A stretch of 5,568 nt of DNA from Prevotellaceae bacterium (GCA_031278135.1 JAITKY010000127.1:1-5568); one strand, 5' to 3'. Counted from the first letter of the stretch, positions 1 through 5,415 are shown. Program-made: numbers and translations. The notes: generated by a model not told the origin, from the letters alone.

Positions 1-36
1 TTATAAAGCGGAACATAGAAACTCTTTGACATGCAA

Positions 37-285
37 TCATAAACGATTGTATCTCACTCTTTTGTGCTTTTTATTCATAAACATAGCGCATGTACTTGAT
101 AATCTGCAAAGTATGAAAAAATCAAATTGGGGTGAAAGAGATTTATAGAAGAGAAAATAAGACTTTCCCACGTTTACTAAACGATAAACATATTCTGTTT
201 TATCTACATATAAACAATTTCTTGTTCTCAAATCTTCAAAATCCTGCACTCCAACAGGCAATTTTCTTGTATTCAACATAGCCAT
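37..285 (-). pseudogene. N-terminal remnant of an AAA-ATPase-like (PD-(D/E)XK-associated) protein
   Basis: Starting at the ATG at 285 (a second ATG lies at 279), the first ~35 residues carry the family's hallmark opening: LPVGVQDFEDLR, then LYVDKTEYVYRLV and GKSYFL. In intact members, known from many Bacteroidetes genomes, this is followed at once by a SRPRRFGKS-type Walker A segment and several hundred more residues ending in a nuclease-like domain. Here the similarity stops after SYFL (about base 165). The remaining ~37 residues are unrelated and end in a stop at 37-39, so no ATP-binding loop is present. A TTG at 309 could extend the frame, but it lies at the promoter's -7 element, so the ATG at 285 is the likelier start. 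I read it as a decayed or truncated gene that has kept its promoter and 5' end. Family recognition is by motif memory only. Confidence 0.7.
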
Positions 286-306
286 ATCTTTTATGTTTTT
301 GAGTTG

Positions 307-314
307 CAAAGATA
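307..314 (-). promoter_or_regulatory. Bacteroidetes -7 element for the AAA-ATPase-like remnant
   Basis: On the minus strand this reads TATCTTTG, an exact match to TAnnTTTG. It would start transcription near 301-302, about 16 bases before the ATG at 285. No convincing -33 TTTG is seen at the usual distance. Its survival supports the view that the 5' end of a once functional gene remains here. Confidence 0.55.
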
Positions 315-348
315 CATGATTTTCCGGAATTACGTTATCCTTTTATCC

Positions 349-398
349 AACGACTTAATCCGCGTTCTTCGTCCGTCGGTAGAGTCAGAACTCCTGAC
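349..398. repeat. Repeat-like block: 11-mer core plus palindromic 15-mer
   Basis: AACGACTTAAT at 349-359 is identical to the core of the dispersed repeat at 703-713 and 4895-4905. GTCAGAACTCCTGAC at 384-398 is an interrupted palindrome (GTCAG/CTGAC arms). Its inner 14 bases recur inverted at 569-582. The block sits just upstream of the minus-strand promoter at 307-314. No gene is supported here. Confidence 0.5.
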
Positions 399-546
399 TT
401 GGCGCAGATTACACTGTCGCAATTTTAAGATGTCAAATAATACAACGTGCTGATTATTAAAAATAAAATTAAACATTACTGTATTACCGACATTATTTTT
501 GCGACAATAATGTTTTACGCTATGTTTTTTCATAAATAACTATATA

Positions 547-654
547 TCAACAATAAGACATTCTACGGGTCAGGAGTTCTGAGAGTAGGAGGATGAGGTA
601 GTCTTTAGAGTCGATTTGTTCCAGCGTTTTTTTGGTAATACTGTTATTTTCCAT
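547..654 (-). CDS. Doubtful 35-residue ORF, unknown function
   Basis: The ATG at 654 opens a 35-codon frame ending at TGA 549-547. The product starts MENNSITKKTLEQIDSKDY and continues ILLLSELLTRRMSYC. The lysine/glutamate-rich front and leucine-rich amphipathic stretch look protein-like rather than random, and an A-rich leader precedes the ATG. A near-consensus -7 (TTTATTTG, one mismatch) can be read on the minus strand inside the dispersed repeat just upstream. Against it, the frame contains the 14-mer shared with 385-398, so part of it may simply be repeat. I recognise no family. It could be a remnant of a longer gene, a small peptide, or chance. Confidence 0.2.
   Translation of the reverse strand: MENNSITKKTLEQIDSKDYLILLLSELLTRRMSYC
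569..582. repeat. 14-mer inverted relative to 385-398
   Basis: GTCAGGAGTTCTGA here is the exact reverse complement of bases 385-398. The two copies are separated by 170 bases. Similarity does not clearly extend beyond the 14 bases. Each copy is itself partly palindromic. Confidence 0.6.
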
Positions 655-676
655 TTTAAGGACGCGAATTTTTAAA

Positions 677-730
677 TAGGTGTAGCCAAATAAATAATAT
701 ATAACGACTTAATAAAAATCATAAAGAGAT
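677..730 (+). repeat. AT-rich dispersed repeat, copy A
   Basis: Bases 689-730 match 4881-4922 at 39 of 42 positions without gaps (differences at 698, 718 and 726). The match extends weakly leftward to TAGG at 677 with a one-base gap. It contains AACGACTTAAT at 703-713. The copy lies in non-coding DNA. Confidence 0.75.
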
Positions 731-842
731 TCGAAATATCTAACACTATTTATAATGAGGTTTCCACTTGTAAAAGTCATGCAGCGACGACACTTTATTA
801 ATTTTCCCATTCCTAAACGTTTGCTCGTTTTTATATACCGCT

Positions 843-947
843 TTATTTAAAATCAATATAAATAACCGGATATTCTGTCCAGTCTTTTTCTTCAAATGGC
901 GGTTTCCTGAGGAAGTTATCAGCCATCGAAGTGTGTCGGAACTGCAT
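843..947 (-). pseudogene. Internal fragment of an AAA-ATPase-like gene
   Basis: A minus-strand frame from an ATG at 947 (another at 926) to TAA at 843-845 ends with EEKDWTEYPVIYIDFK (bases 893-846). In the AAA-ATPase-like family of Bacteroidetes a very similar string (EKDWTEYPV followed by an aliphatic/aromatic strand and D-F) follows the Walker A region, about 80-100 residues into the protein. Nothing upstream in this frame gives the expected Walker A, and a stop follows directly, so this is at best a short relic. The remnant at 37-285 holds the family's N-terminus but lies downstream in the direction of transcription. The pieces are therefore in the wrong order for one simply broken gene: either two decayed copies or a rearrangement. 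Confidence 0.5.
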
Positions 948-1070
948 CCAACAGAAACGGGAAATCTTTTTATCACAAGCAAATGCTCGAAAATATACAA
1001 TTCAAGAAAAAAGGCGAATCAAAAACATTCCCAATTGAATATATCGAAGCCCTTATTCCAATAAAATTAC

Positions 1071-1078
1071 TATTTTTG
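1071..1078 (+). promoter_or_regulatory. -7 element of the pfkB-family kinase promoter
   Basis: TATTTTTG is an exact TAnnTTTG match. Transcription would start near 1083, leaving a leader of about 80 bases before the ATG at 1164. No good -33 element is seen at the usual 19-21 base spacing. Confidence 0.5.
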
Positions 1079-1090
1079 TTGTGGTTTCAG

Positions 1091-1111
1091 TATATGGTTA
1101 ATAATCATATA
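1091..1111. promoter_or_regulatory. 21-bp near-perfect palindrome in the kinase leader
   Basis: The arms are TATATGGTTA and TAATCATATA around a central A at 1101. Nine of ten pairs are Watson-Crick and the tenth is G-T. It sits just downstream of the predicted transcription start. It could be a dimeric repressor operator or an RNA hairpin. Pure AT composition makes chance possible, though ten-base arms are long for that. Confidence 0.35.
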
Positions 1112-1163
1112 TCTCTTAACATCAATGAATTATTGTAAAAAAGATTATAAATATATAAGAAAA

Positions 1164-2138
1164 ATGAAGTCAATACTTGGAATAGGGAATGCTTTGGTTG
1201 ATATTTTGGCGATAACCAAAGACGACAGTTTACTCGAAAAATACAGTCTTCCGAAAGGGAGTATGCAACATGTTAATGAACAGAGAGCCAACGAAGTGTA
1301 TTATGACCTTAAAGACATCGGGGCGTCGGTGGTTACGGGCGGTTCGGCGGCGAATACTATTGCCGGAATTTCGCAGTTGGGGCTGAAAACAGGATTTTTG
1401 GGAAAAGTCGGGGATGACGAATTGGGCAATTTTTATAACAGCGACATCGAACAGTTGGGTGTCAAATCGTTTTTAATCAGAGGAGAAAAAGGAACAGGAC
1501 GGGCAATGGTTGTAATCAGTCCTGATTCGGAACGTACTTTTGCCGTGTATCTGGGAGCGGCTATCGAAATGACGACCAACGATATTAATCCCTCGATATT
1601 TGACGGTTACGATTGTTTTCATGTGGAAGGTTATCTTTTGCAAGACCATGATTTGATAGAAACGGCGATGAAAACGGCTTACTATAAAGGACATGTTATT
1701 TCTATCGACCTTGCAAGTTATAATGTGGTTGAGGAAAATGTAGATTTTCTGCGCTATTTGATTAATAATTACGCCAATATAGTGTTTGCGAATGAGGAAG
1801 AAGCCAAAGCATTGACAGGAAAAGAACCGGAACAGGCATTAGCAATAATTTCGGAATTATGTGATATTGCGATTGTTAAAGTCGGCTCAAAAGGTTCTTT
1901 GGTGAGCGAAGGTTCCAGCATATATCAAATTGATGCCGGCGATGTCAAACCCGTTGATCTTACGGGCGCAGGCGATTTGTACGCTTCGGGGTTTCTTTAC
2001 GGGCTGACGTTGGGAAAAGACCTCGAAACATGCGCCAAAACAGGAACAATTTGTGCGAGCGAAGTCATTCAAGTCGTTGGAACTAAACTCTCCGGCGATT
2101 CGTGGAATAATTTACGCACTGCAATCAACAAGTTGTAG
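1164..2138 (+). CDS. PfkB/ribokinase-family kinase, adenosine-kinase-like
   Basis: A cytosolic ATP-dependent kinase of the ribokinase fold, 324 residues from this start. Visible landmarks: GIGNALVD (6-13) opening the first strand; the substrate-side glycine motif GGSAANT (59-65); GKVGDDELG (80-88); FANEEEAKALTGKEPE in the middle; and DLTGAGD (265-271), which gives the anion hole and the catalytic Asp271. The family signature normally has D-T-x-GAGD; here Leu replaces the Thr. Overall it resembles the Bacteroidales proteins annotated as adenosine kinase or PfkB carbohydrate kinase, so adenosine or another nucleoside/sugar is the likely substrate. The sequence alone cannot choose. An in-frame ATG at 1125 would add 13 lysine/tyrosine-rich residues unlike the family; 1164 puts the first strand at the usual distance and follows an A-rich leader. 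yraN follows after 3 bases, so the two are co-transcribed. Confidence 0.9.
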   Translation: MKSILGIGNALVDILAITKDDSLLEKYSLPKGSMQHVNEQRANEVYYDLKDIGASVVTGGSAANTIAGISQLGLKTGFLGKVGDDELGNFYNSDIEQLGVKSFLIRGEKGTGRAMVVISPDSERTFAVYLGAAIEMTTNDINPSIFDGYDCFHVEGYLLQDHDLIETAMKTAYYKGHVISIDLASYNVVEENVDFLRYLINNYANIVFANEEEAKALTGKEPEQALAIISELCDIAIVKVGSKGSLVSEGSSIYQIDAGDVKPVDLTGAGDLYASGFLYGLTLGKDLETCAKTGTICASEVIQVVGTKLSGDSWNNLRTAINKL

Positions 2139-2141
2139 AGA

Positions 2142-2513
2142 ATGTCATTATCTCACGAACTCGGTAAACAGGGTGAACAGCAGGCGATTGACTTTCTACG
2201 TGAAAAAGGTTATTCGATTCTTGACGTCAATTGGAGGTATCAGCACAAAGAAATCGATATAGTTGCGGAACACAATAATGAGTTGCATATTATTGAAGTT
2301 AAGACGAGAACATCCGCTATTTGGCAAACTGTTAACGAAATTGTGGGCGCGACAAAACAGAAAAATATGATTGCCGCCGCCGATGCTTATATACAGAAAA
2401 ACGACATCGATAAAAACGTGGTTTTCGACATTGTATATATCGTGCAGACAGGTGAAAAAGAACAAATTGAATTAATCTGCGATGCTTTTCACTCTTACGA
2501 TTCGGAAAATTGA
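2142..2513 (+). CDS. yraN: YraN / UPF0102 family nuclease-fold protein
   Basis: A small protein of 123 residues, the normal size for UPF0102. The family pattern is complete: GKQGE (8-12), a conserved N-W (30-31), EIDIVAE (37-43) and IIEVKTR (50-56). The D39 and E52-x-K54 triad is the arrangement of PD-(D/E)XK nucleases such as Holliday junction resolvases. Members are therefore thought to act on DNA, but the physiological role is not well established; nuclease activity here is inference from the fold. Its ATG comes 3 bases after the kinase stop, giving a tight two-gene operon with no promoter of its own. The terminal ~20 residues (acidic, ending YDSEN) are unremarkable. The function of the kinase gives no obvious clue to its role. 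Confidence 0.9.
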   Translation: MSLSHELGKQGEQQAIDFLREKGYSILDVNWRYQHKEIDIVAEHNNELHIIEVKTRTSAIWQTVNEIVGATKQKNMIAAADAYIQKNDIDKNVVFDIVYIVQTGEKEQIELICDAFHSYDSEN

Positions 2514-2515
2514 AT

Positions 2516-2523
2516 TACCTTTG
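2516..2523 (+). promoter_or_regulatory. -7 element of the mgsA promoter
   Basis: TACCTTTG matches TAnnTTTG exactly and is followed by CGCCC. It begins just after the yraN stop codon and predicts a start near 2529, some 33 bases before the mgsA ATG. The -33 side lies inside the yraN coding end and shows no clear TTTG. mgsA may therefore be expressed both from here and by read-through. Confidence 0.6.
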
Positions 2524-2561
2524 CGCCCGAATTTAATGTTTTATTAAGAAGTAGTTATATA

Positions 2562-3026
2562 ATGAAAGAAAAGACTATTGCGCTGGTTGCGCACGACAAC
2601 AGAAAAAAAGATTTAGTAGAATGGTCGGAATTCAATGTCAATACTTTATTGAATTACAACCTTGTCTGTACAGGTACTACGGGAACTTTGGTCGAAACGG
2701 CTCTCAAATCAAAACTCGGAGCAAAAAAAGATTTGTTGAAAATCACCAAATTGAAATCGGGACCGTTGGGAGGCGACCAACAAATGGGATCATTGATTGC
2801 CGAAGGAAAAATCGATTATCTGATATTTCTTTGGGACCCGATGGAACCTCAACCCCACGATGTGGATGTAAAGGCTTTATGGAGAATTGCATCAGTGTAC
2901 AACATCCCGACGGCAATAAACCGAGCAAGCGCCGATTACATCATTTCATCGCCTTTGATGGACTCCGATTATCATCCGATTGTCAAAAACTTTTCGGAAT
3001 ACCTTAACAGAGTTGTTGATCTCTGA
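2562..3026 (+). CDS. mgsA: Methylglyoxal synthase
   Basis: Converts dihydroxyacetone phosphate to methylglyoxal and inorganic phosphate in the cytosol. This bypasses lower glycolysis and releases phosphate when triose phosphates accumulate. The protein has 154 residues, against 152 for E. coli MgsA, and aligns throughout. Visible motifs are IALVAHD (6-12), the phosphate-binding CTGTTG (36-41), SGPLGGDQQ (66-74) with catalytic Asp72 (Asp71 in E. coli), FLWDP (89-93), and PHDVDVKAL (98-106) with His99 and Asp102 matching E. coli His98 and Asp101. All the residues I know as catalytic or phosphate-binding are present, so the enzyme should be active. The E. coli protein's N-terminal extension is shorter here. 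It has its own promoter 39 bases upstream and ends 14 bases from the convergent radC stop. Confidence 0.97.
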   Translation: MKEKTIALVAHDNRKKDLVEWSEFNVNTLLNYNLVCTGTTGTLVETALKSKLGAKKDLLKITKLKSGPLGGDQQMGSLIAEGKIDYLIFLWDPMEPQPHDVDVKALWRIASVYNIPTAINRASADYIISSPLMDSDYHPIVKNFSEYLNRVVDL

Positions 3027-3040
3027 ATTATAACCAATTG

Positions 3041-3736
3041 TCATAATACATTTTCGTCGGCGAAACTGTAATATCCGTTATCGGCAATGATAATATGGTC
3101 GTCCAGCGATATGCTGAAAAACGATAATGCAGTTTGTATTCTCTTTGTCAATGCTATATCACTAATACTTGGAATTACGTTTCCCGAAGGATGATTATGG
3201 ACGGCAATAGCAGATAAAGCCAAACATTCGAGCGCCGATTTTGCAATCAGTTTTACATCGACGATTGCAGCGACTGTTCCTCCCATACTTATTTTAACTT
3301 TGTTAATCACGGTTTTACCGGCATTGAGATACATCATCCAAAACTCTTCGTGGGGCAAATCGGACAGTATGGGATAAAAAGCGTCGTAGATGTCTCTCGA
3401 ACACCGGATTTTTTCCGTTTTATGTCTATCGGATTCTTTTCGTCTCCGTCCCAACTCCATAGCAGCGGCGACAGTTACCGCTCGCGCAGCGCCTATGCCC
3501 TTGTACTTCTGCAAGTCGCGGATACTGATTTTGCCGAGTTTATTCAAGTCGTTATCGACACTGTTCAACAGGTTTTTCGCCAAATCGACAGCCGTCATTT
3601 CCCTTGTCCCGCTACCGAGAATGATAGCGATAAGTTCGGCGTCGCTCAATGCAAACGCCCCTTTTTCAATCATTTTCTCTCTTGGACGGTCTTCTTCTGC
3701 CCAAGATTTTATGGTAAGTCTTTTATTTTCTTCCAT
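3041..3736 (-). CDS. radC: RadC/MPN-domain protein
   Basis: A cytosolic protein of 231 residues, full length for the RadC family. The N-terminal half has IKSWAEEDRPREK and LSDAELIAIILGSGT (30-44), then a helix-hairpin-helix-like DNA-contact segment, KYKGIGAARAVTVAAAMELG (77-96). The C-terminal MPN/JAMM half has the complete metal-binding signature: EE-F (130-132), HNHPSGN (180-186) and S-x-x-D ending at Asp193. His180, His182 and Asp193 fit the H-x-H-x10-D spacing, so a zinc-dependent hydrolase fold is expected. The old link to repair of radiation damage is not well supported, and the true role of the family is unknown. Mobile-element versions (anti-restriction-associated) exist, but this copy has the N-terminal domain of the chromosomal type. 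The start at 3736 lies about 15 bases from its predicted transcription start. Confidence 0.95.
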   Translation of the reverse strand: MEENKRLTIKSWAEEDRPREKMIEKGAFALSDAELIAIILGSGTREMTAVDLAKNLLNSVDNDLNKLGKISIRDLQKYKGIGAARAVTVAAAMELGRRRKESDRHKTEKIRCSRDIYDAFYPILSDLPHEEFWMMYLNAGKTVINKVKISMGGTVAAIVDVKLIAKSALECLALSAIAVHNHPSGNVIPSISDIALTKRIQTALSFFSISLDDHIIIADNGYYSFADENVL

Positions 3737-3756
3737 AATAATTCAAAATTATGGCG

Positions 3757-3764
3757 CAAAATTA
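3757..3764 (-). promoter_or_regulatory. -7 element of the radC promoter
   Basis: On the minus strand this reads TAATTTTG, an exact TAnnTTTG match, followed by CGCC. A TTG at 3783-3781 could be the -33 element with a 16-base spacer, slightly shorter than usual. The short leader of about 15 bases fits the ATG at 3736. Confidence 0.6.
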
Positions 3765-3794
3765 CATAAAATATCAGGAACAATAAAAAATATG

Positions 3795-3802
3795 TACTTT
3801 TG
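3795..3802 (+). promoter_or_regulatory. -7 element of the mscS promoter, back to back with radC
   Basis: TACTTTTG is an exact TAnnTTTG match, followed by CAC. The predicted start near 3808 leaves about 24 bases of A-rich leader before the ATG at 3832. Only 30 bases (3765-3794) separate it from the opposing radC element, so the two polymerase footprints must overlap. No clear -33 is seen. Confidence 0.6.
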
Positions 3803-3831
3803 CACTTTAAAATAAAACAAAATTAAAGTAA

Positions 3832-4872
3832 ATGATTATGGATTTTTTGGATAAAATATTTTGGGGAAACTCTGTTAAAACATGGTTAATTTCTTTGATG
3901 ATTATAGTTATAGCCGTTATTGTCAATAAATTGGTGGCATTGCTGAATAAAAATGTCTTCAAGAAAATCGCTGCAAAAACCAACCACAAAATTGATGACA
4001 TACTGCTCGATTCGGCGGAAAAACCTTTCATGTTCGGGATCATGCTTGTTGCAATATGGTTTGCGGCGGCTCATCTGAACATGAGCGATGCAATGCATGA
4101 CATCATCGAAAAAGCGTATAATATACTGATAGTTATCAACGTGACATGGTTTGCTTCGACGTTTACATCTTCGCTGATTTCGGAATATAGCGGACGCATT
4201 AATAATCGACTGTTACCGTTGATACGGCGTACGCTCTTGATTCTTATATGGATTATCGGTATCGTTACGGCGTTGCACAATGCAGGCGTCGAAATTGCTT
4301 CGATTATCGGAGTGCTTGGCGTCGGCGGCGTTTCGATTGCTTTGGCAGCTCAGGACACATTAAAAAATATTTTCAGCGGGATAACAATTGTTACCGATGC
4401 GCCATTCCGCATCGGCGATATCATTCAGTTCGACAGTTACGAAGGTGTTGTGCAGGACATTGGTCTACGAAGCACGCGTATTCTTACTTACGATCAGCGA
4501 ATCGTATCAGTGCCCAACTATAAACTAATGGATGCTTCGGTAGTAAATATTTCGGCAGAACCGTCGCGACGGGTAATAACAAAACTCGGACTGACATACG
4601 ACACTGCTCCGCATAAAATGCAGGAAGCCATCGATATACTTAAAAAAACACCACAAAAGGTGAACGAAATAGAAGCAAATACTATCGCCGTATTCTCCGA
4701 TTTCGCTGATTTTGCTCTTGTTATTACGTATATATATTATATCAGGAAAAATTGCGACATAAGGGAATCTATGTCGAAAGTGAACTTCGAGATTTTGAAT
4801 AACTTCAACGAGGCAGGATTAAATTTCGCTTTCCCAACTCAAACAATATATGCCAACGTGACAAACACTTAG
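3832..4872 (+). CDS. MscS-family small-conductance mechanosensitive channel
   Basis: An inner-membrane channel that opens under membrane tension and releases solutes during hypo-osmotic shock. The protein has 346 residues, larger than E. coli MscS (286) because it has extra N-terminal helices. Likely membrane segments lie near 17-38, 66-82, 96-116 and 133-151. The pore helix follows at about 155-184, with the Gly/Ala-rich run IIGVLGVGGVSIALAAQDTL and then KNIFSGI. The beta-domain follows: FRIGDIIQF (192-200), then GVVQDIGLRSTRI (205-217) and VSVPNYKLMDASVVN. A mixed alpha/beta cytosolic domain runs to about 340. All family hallmarks are intact. A second in-frame ATG at 3838 is equally possible and changes little. 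The gene stands alone with its own promoter. Its stop codon TAG (4870-4872) is also the first triplet of a dispersed-repeat copy. Confidence 0.95.
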   Translation: MIMDFLDKIFWGNSVKTWLISLMIIVIAVIVNKLVALLNKNVFKKIAAKTNHKIDDILLDSAEKPFMFGIMLVAIWFAAAHLNMSDAMHDIIEKAYNILIVINVTWFASTFTSSLISEYSGRINNRLLPLIRRTLLILIWIIGIVTALHNAGVEIASIIGVLGVGGVSIALAAQDTLKNIFSGITIVTDAPFRIGDIIQFDSYEGVVQDIGLRSTRILTYDQRIVSVPNYKLMDASVVNISAEPSRRVITKLGLTYDTAPHKMQEAIDILKKTPQKVNEIEANTIAVFSDFADFALVITYIYYIRKNCDIRESMSKVNFEILNNFNEAGLNFAFPTQTIYANVTNT

Positions 4873-4922
4873 GGACGAGCAATAAATAAGATATAACGAC
4901 TTAATAAAACTCATAAAAAGAT
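4870..4922 (+). repeat. AT-rich dispersed repeat, copy B
   Basis: Bases 4881-4922 match 689-730 at 39 of 42 positions. The similarity reaches back to the TAG stop codon of the mscS-family gene (TAGG at 4870, TAGG at 677 in copy A). It has the same orientation as copies A and C. The AACGACTTAAT core is at 4895-4905. Confidence 0.75.
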
Positions 4923-4943
4923 CCTTCGGACTTACGGACTGCC

Positions 4944-5010
4944 AATTCTGATTAGAATTAACAGGATTGTACAGAATTCTGATAATTCTATAATTCTGAT
5001 CAAATTCTGA
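4944..5010. repeat. Cluster of AATTCTGAT-type units
   Basis: Five AATTCT(G/A) units start at 4944, 4975, 4984, 4992 and 5003, in 67 bases. Two local palindromes are built from them: AATTCTGATTAGAATT at 4944-4959 (6-bp arms) and AGAATTCT at 4973-4980. The spacing is irregular (31, 9, 8 and 11), so this is not a CRISPR or a simple tandem repeat. It lies between copies B and C of the dispersed repeat. Confidence 0.65.
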
Positions 5011-5027
5011 GTATTGTGGGGTTTTCG

Positions 5028-5073
5028 TGACACTAAGGGATGCGAAATGAATAAAATATAACGAATTAAAATC
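5028..5073 (+). repeat. AT-rich dispersed repeat, degenerate copy C
   Basis: GTGACACTAAGGGATGCG followed by AATAAAATATAACGAATTAA parallels copy B, where GTGAC (4859-4863) precedes TTAGGGACGAGC and AATAAATAAGATATAACGAC. The core is altered to AACGAATTAAA (5060-5070) and small gaps are needed, so it is older or only distantly related. It starts 164 bases after copy B, in the same orientation. Confidence 0.5.
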
Positions 5074-5087
5074 TTTTTTTAATTTTT
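5064..5087 (+). terminator. AT-only hairpin with T-run, weak terminator candidate
   Basis: AATTAAAA (5064-5071) pairs perfectly with TTTTAATT (5077-5084) around a 5-base loop, and TTT follows. The stem has no G-C pair and is about 200 bases past the mscS stop. It is a poor intrinsic terminator, but the only hairpin-plus-T structure seen downstream of that gene. Confidence 0.2.
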
Positions 5088-5415
5088 GTGTTGCCTCGAA
5101 AATGTGGAATGATAATAAATGGGAAAAAAAAGGAAAATGTAACGATTGATAATTTGACATATCCAAATTCTGGAGATTAAAAATTTCCGAACCGCTGATA
5201 TCATCAGTGTTACTGCTTCTTTTTGTCTTCTCCGGACAAACCCTTTTTCTGACTTGAGACAAAGTCCTCCCGAACACCCTGTCACCCTCTTCCAGATGCT
5301 CTGTCGATCTCTCCTTTCAGGATTTCTGAGTCGGATGAAAATGTGAACAAAACACGTCAGGGACAAGTCTATGCACCTATAGCGCCTCAAAATATAGCCC
5401 TCCCCAAAAAATATT
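5088..5415. other. Non-coding stretch without supported gene
   Basis: Bases 5088-5160 are A-rich. Bases 5165-5340 are visibly less AT-rich than their surroundings and happen to be open in more than one frame: a plus frame stays open from 5158 to TGA at 5344-5346, and minus-strand frames are also open. None has a usable start, a promoter or a recognisable motif. It may be decayed coding DNA, but I cannot name a source. Confidence 0.4.

Noticed and set aside
32..51. Hairpin (arms TGCAATC and GATTGTA, loop 39-44) as a terminator
   Set aside because: It has a short, weak stem with a G-T pair and no immediate T-run on the strand of the nearby relic; the stop codon overlaps it only by position.
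330..533. 67-residue minus-strand open frame
   Set aside because: It ends inside the repeat block at 349-398, has no recognisable motif and no -7 element upstream, and the second half is arginine/serine-rich noise.
746..1000. 84-residue minus-strand open frame
   Set aside because: The product is basic and low in family-like features. The recognisable AAA-ATPase-like piece in this stretch lies in a different minus frame, so this frame is probably a shadow over decayed DNA.
1125..1163. Upstream ATG as the kinase start
   Set aside because: It adds 13 lysine/tyrosine-rich residues not seen in the family; the ATG at 1164 places the first glycine motif correctly.
3350..3815. Two long plus-strand open frames opposite radC
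   Set aside because: Both are antisense shadows of radC, whose minus-strand product has a complete domain structure.
4870..5073. CRISPR array or tandem repeat
   Set aside because: Repeat copies are too few and too diverged, and spacing is irregular. No cas-like gene is present.
4819..5277. 152-residue minus-strand open frame
   Set aside because: It starts at a GTG without a promoter, overlaps the end of the mscS-family gene, and reads straight through the repeat copies and the AATTCT cluster. No domain is recognisable.
5079..5390. 103-residue minus-strand open frame
   Set aside because: It overlaps the previous frame in another phase, has an arginine-rich composition typical of chance frames, and no motif.
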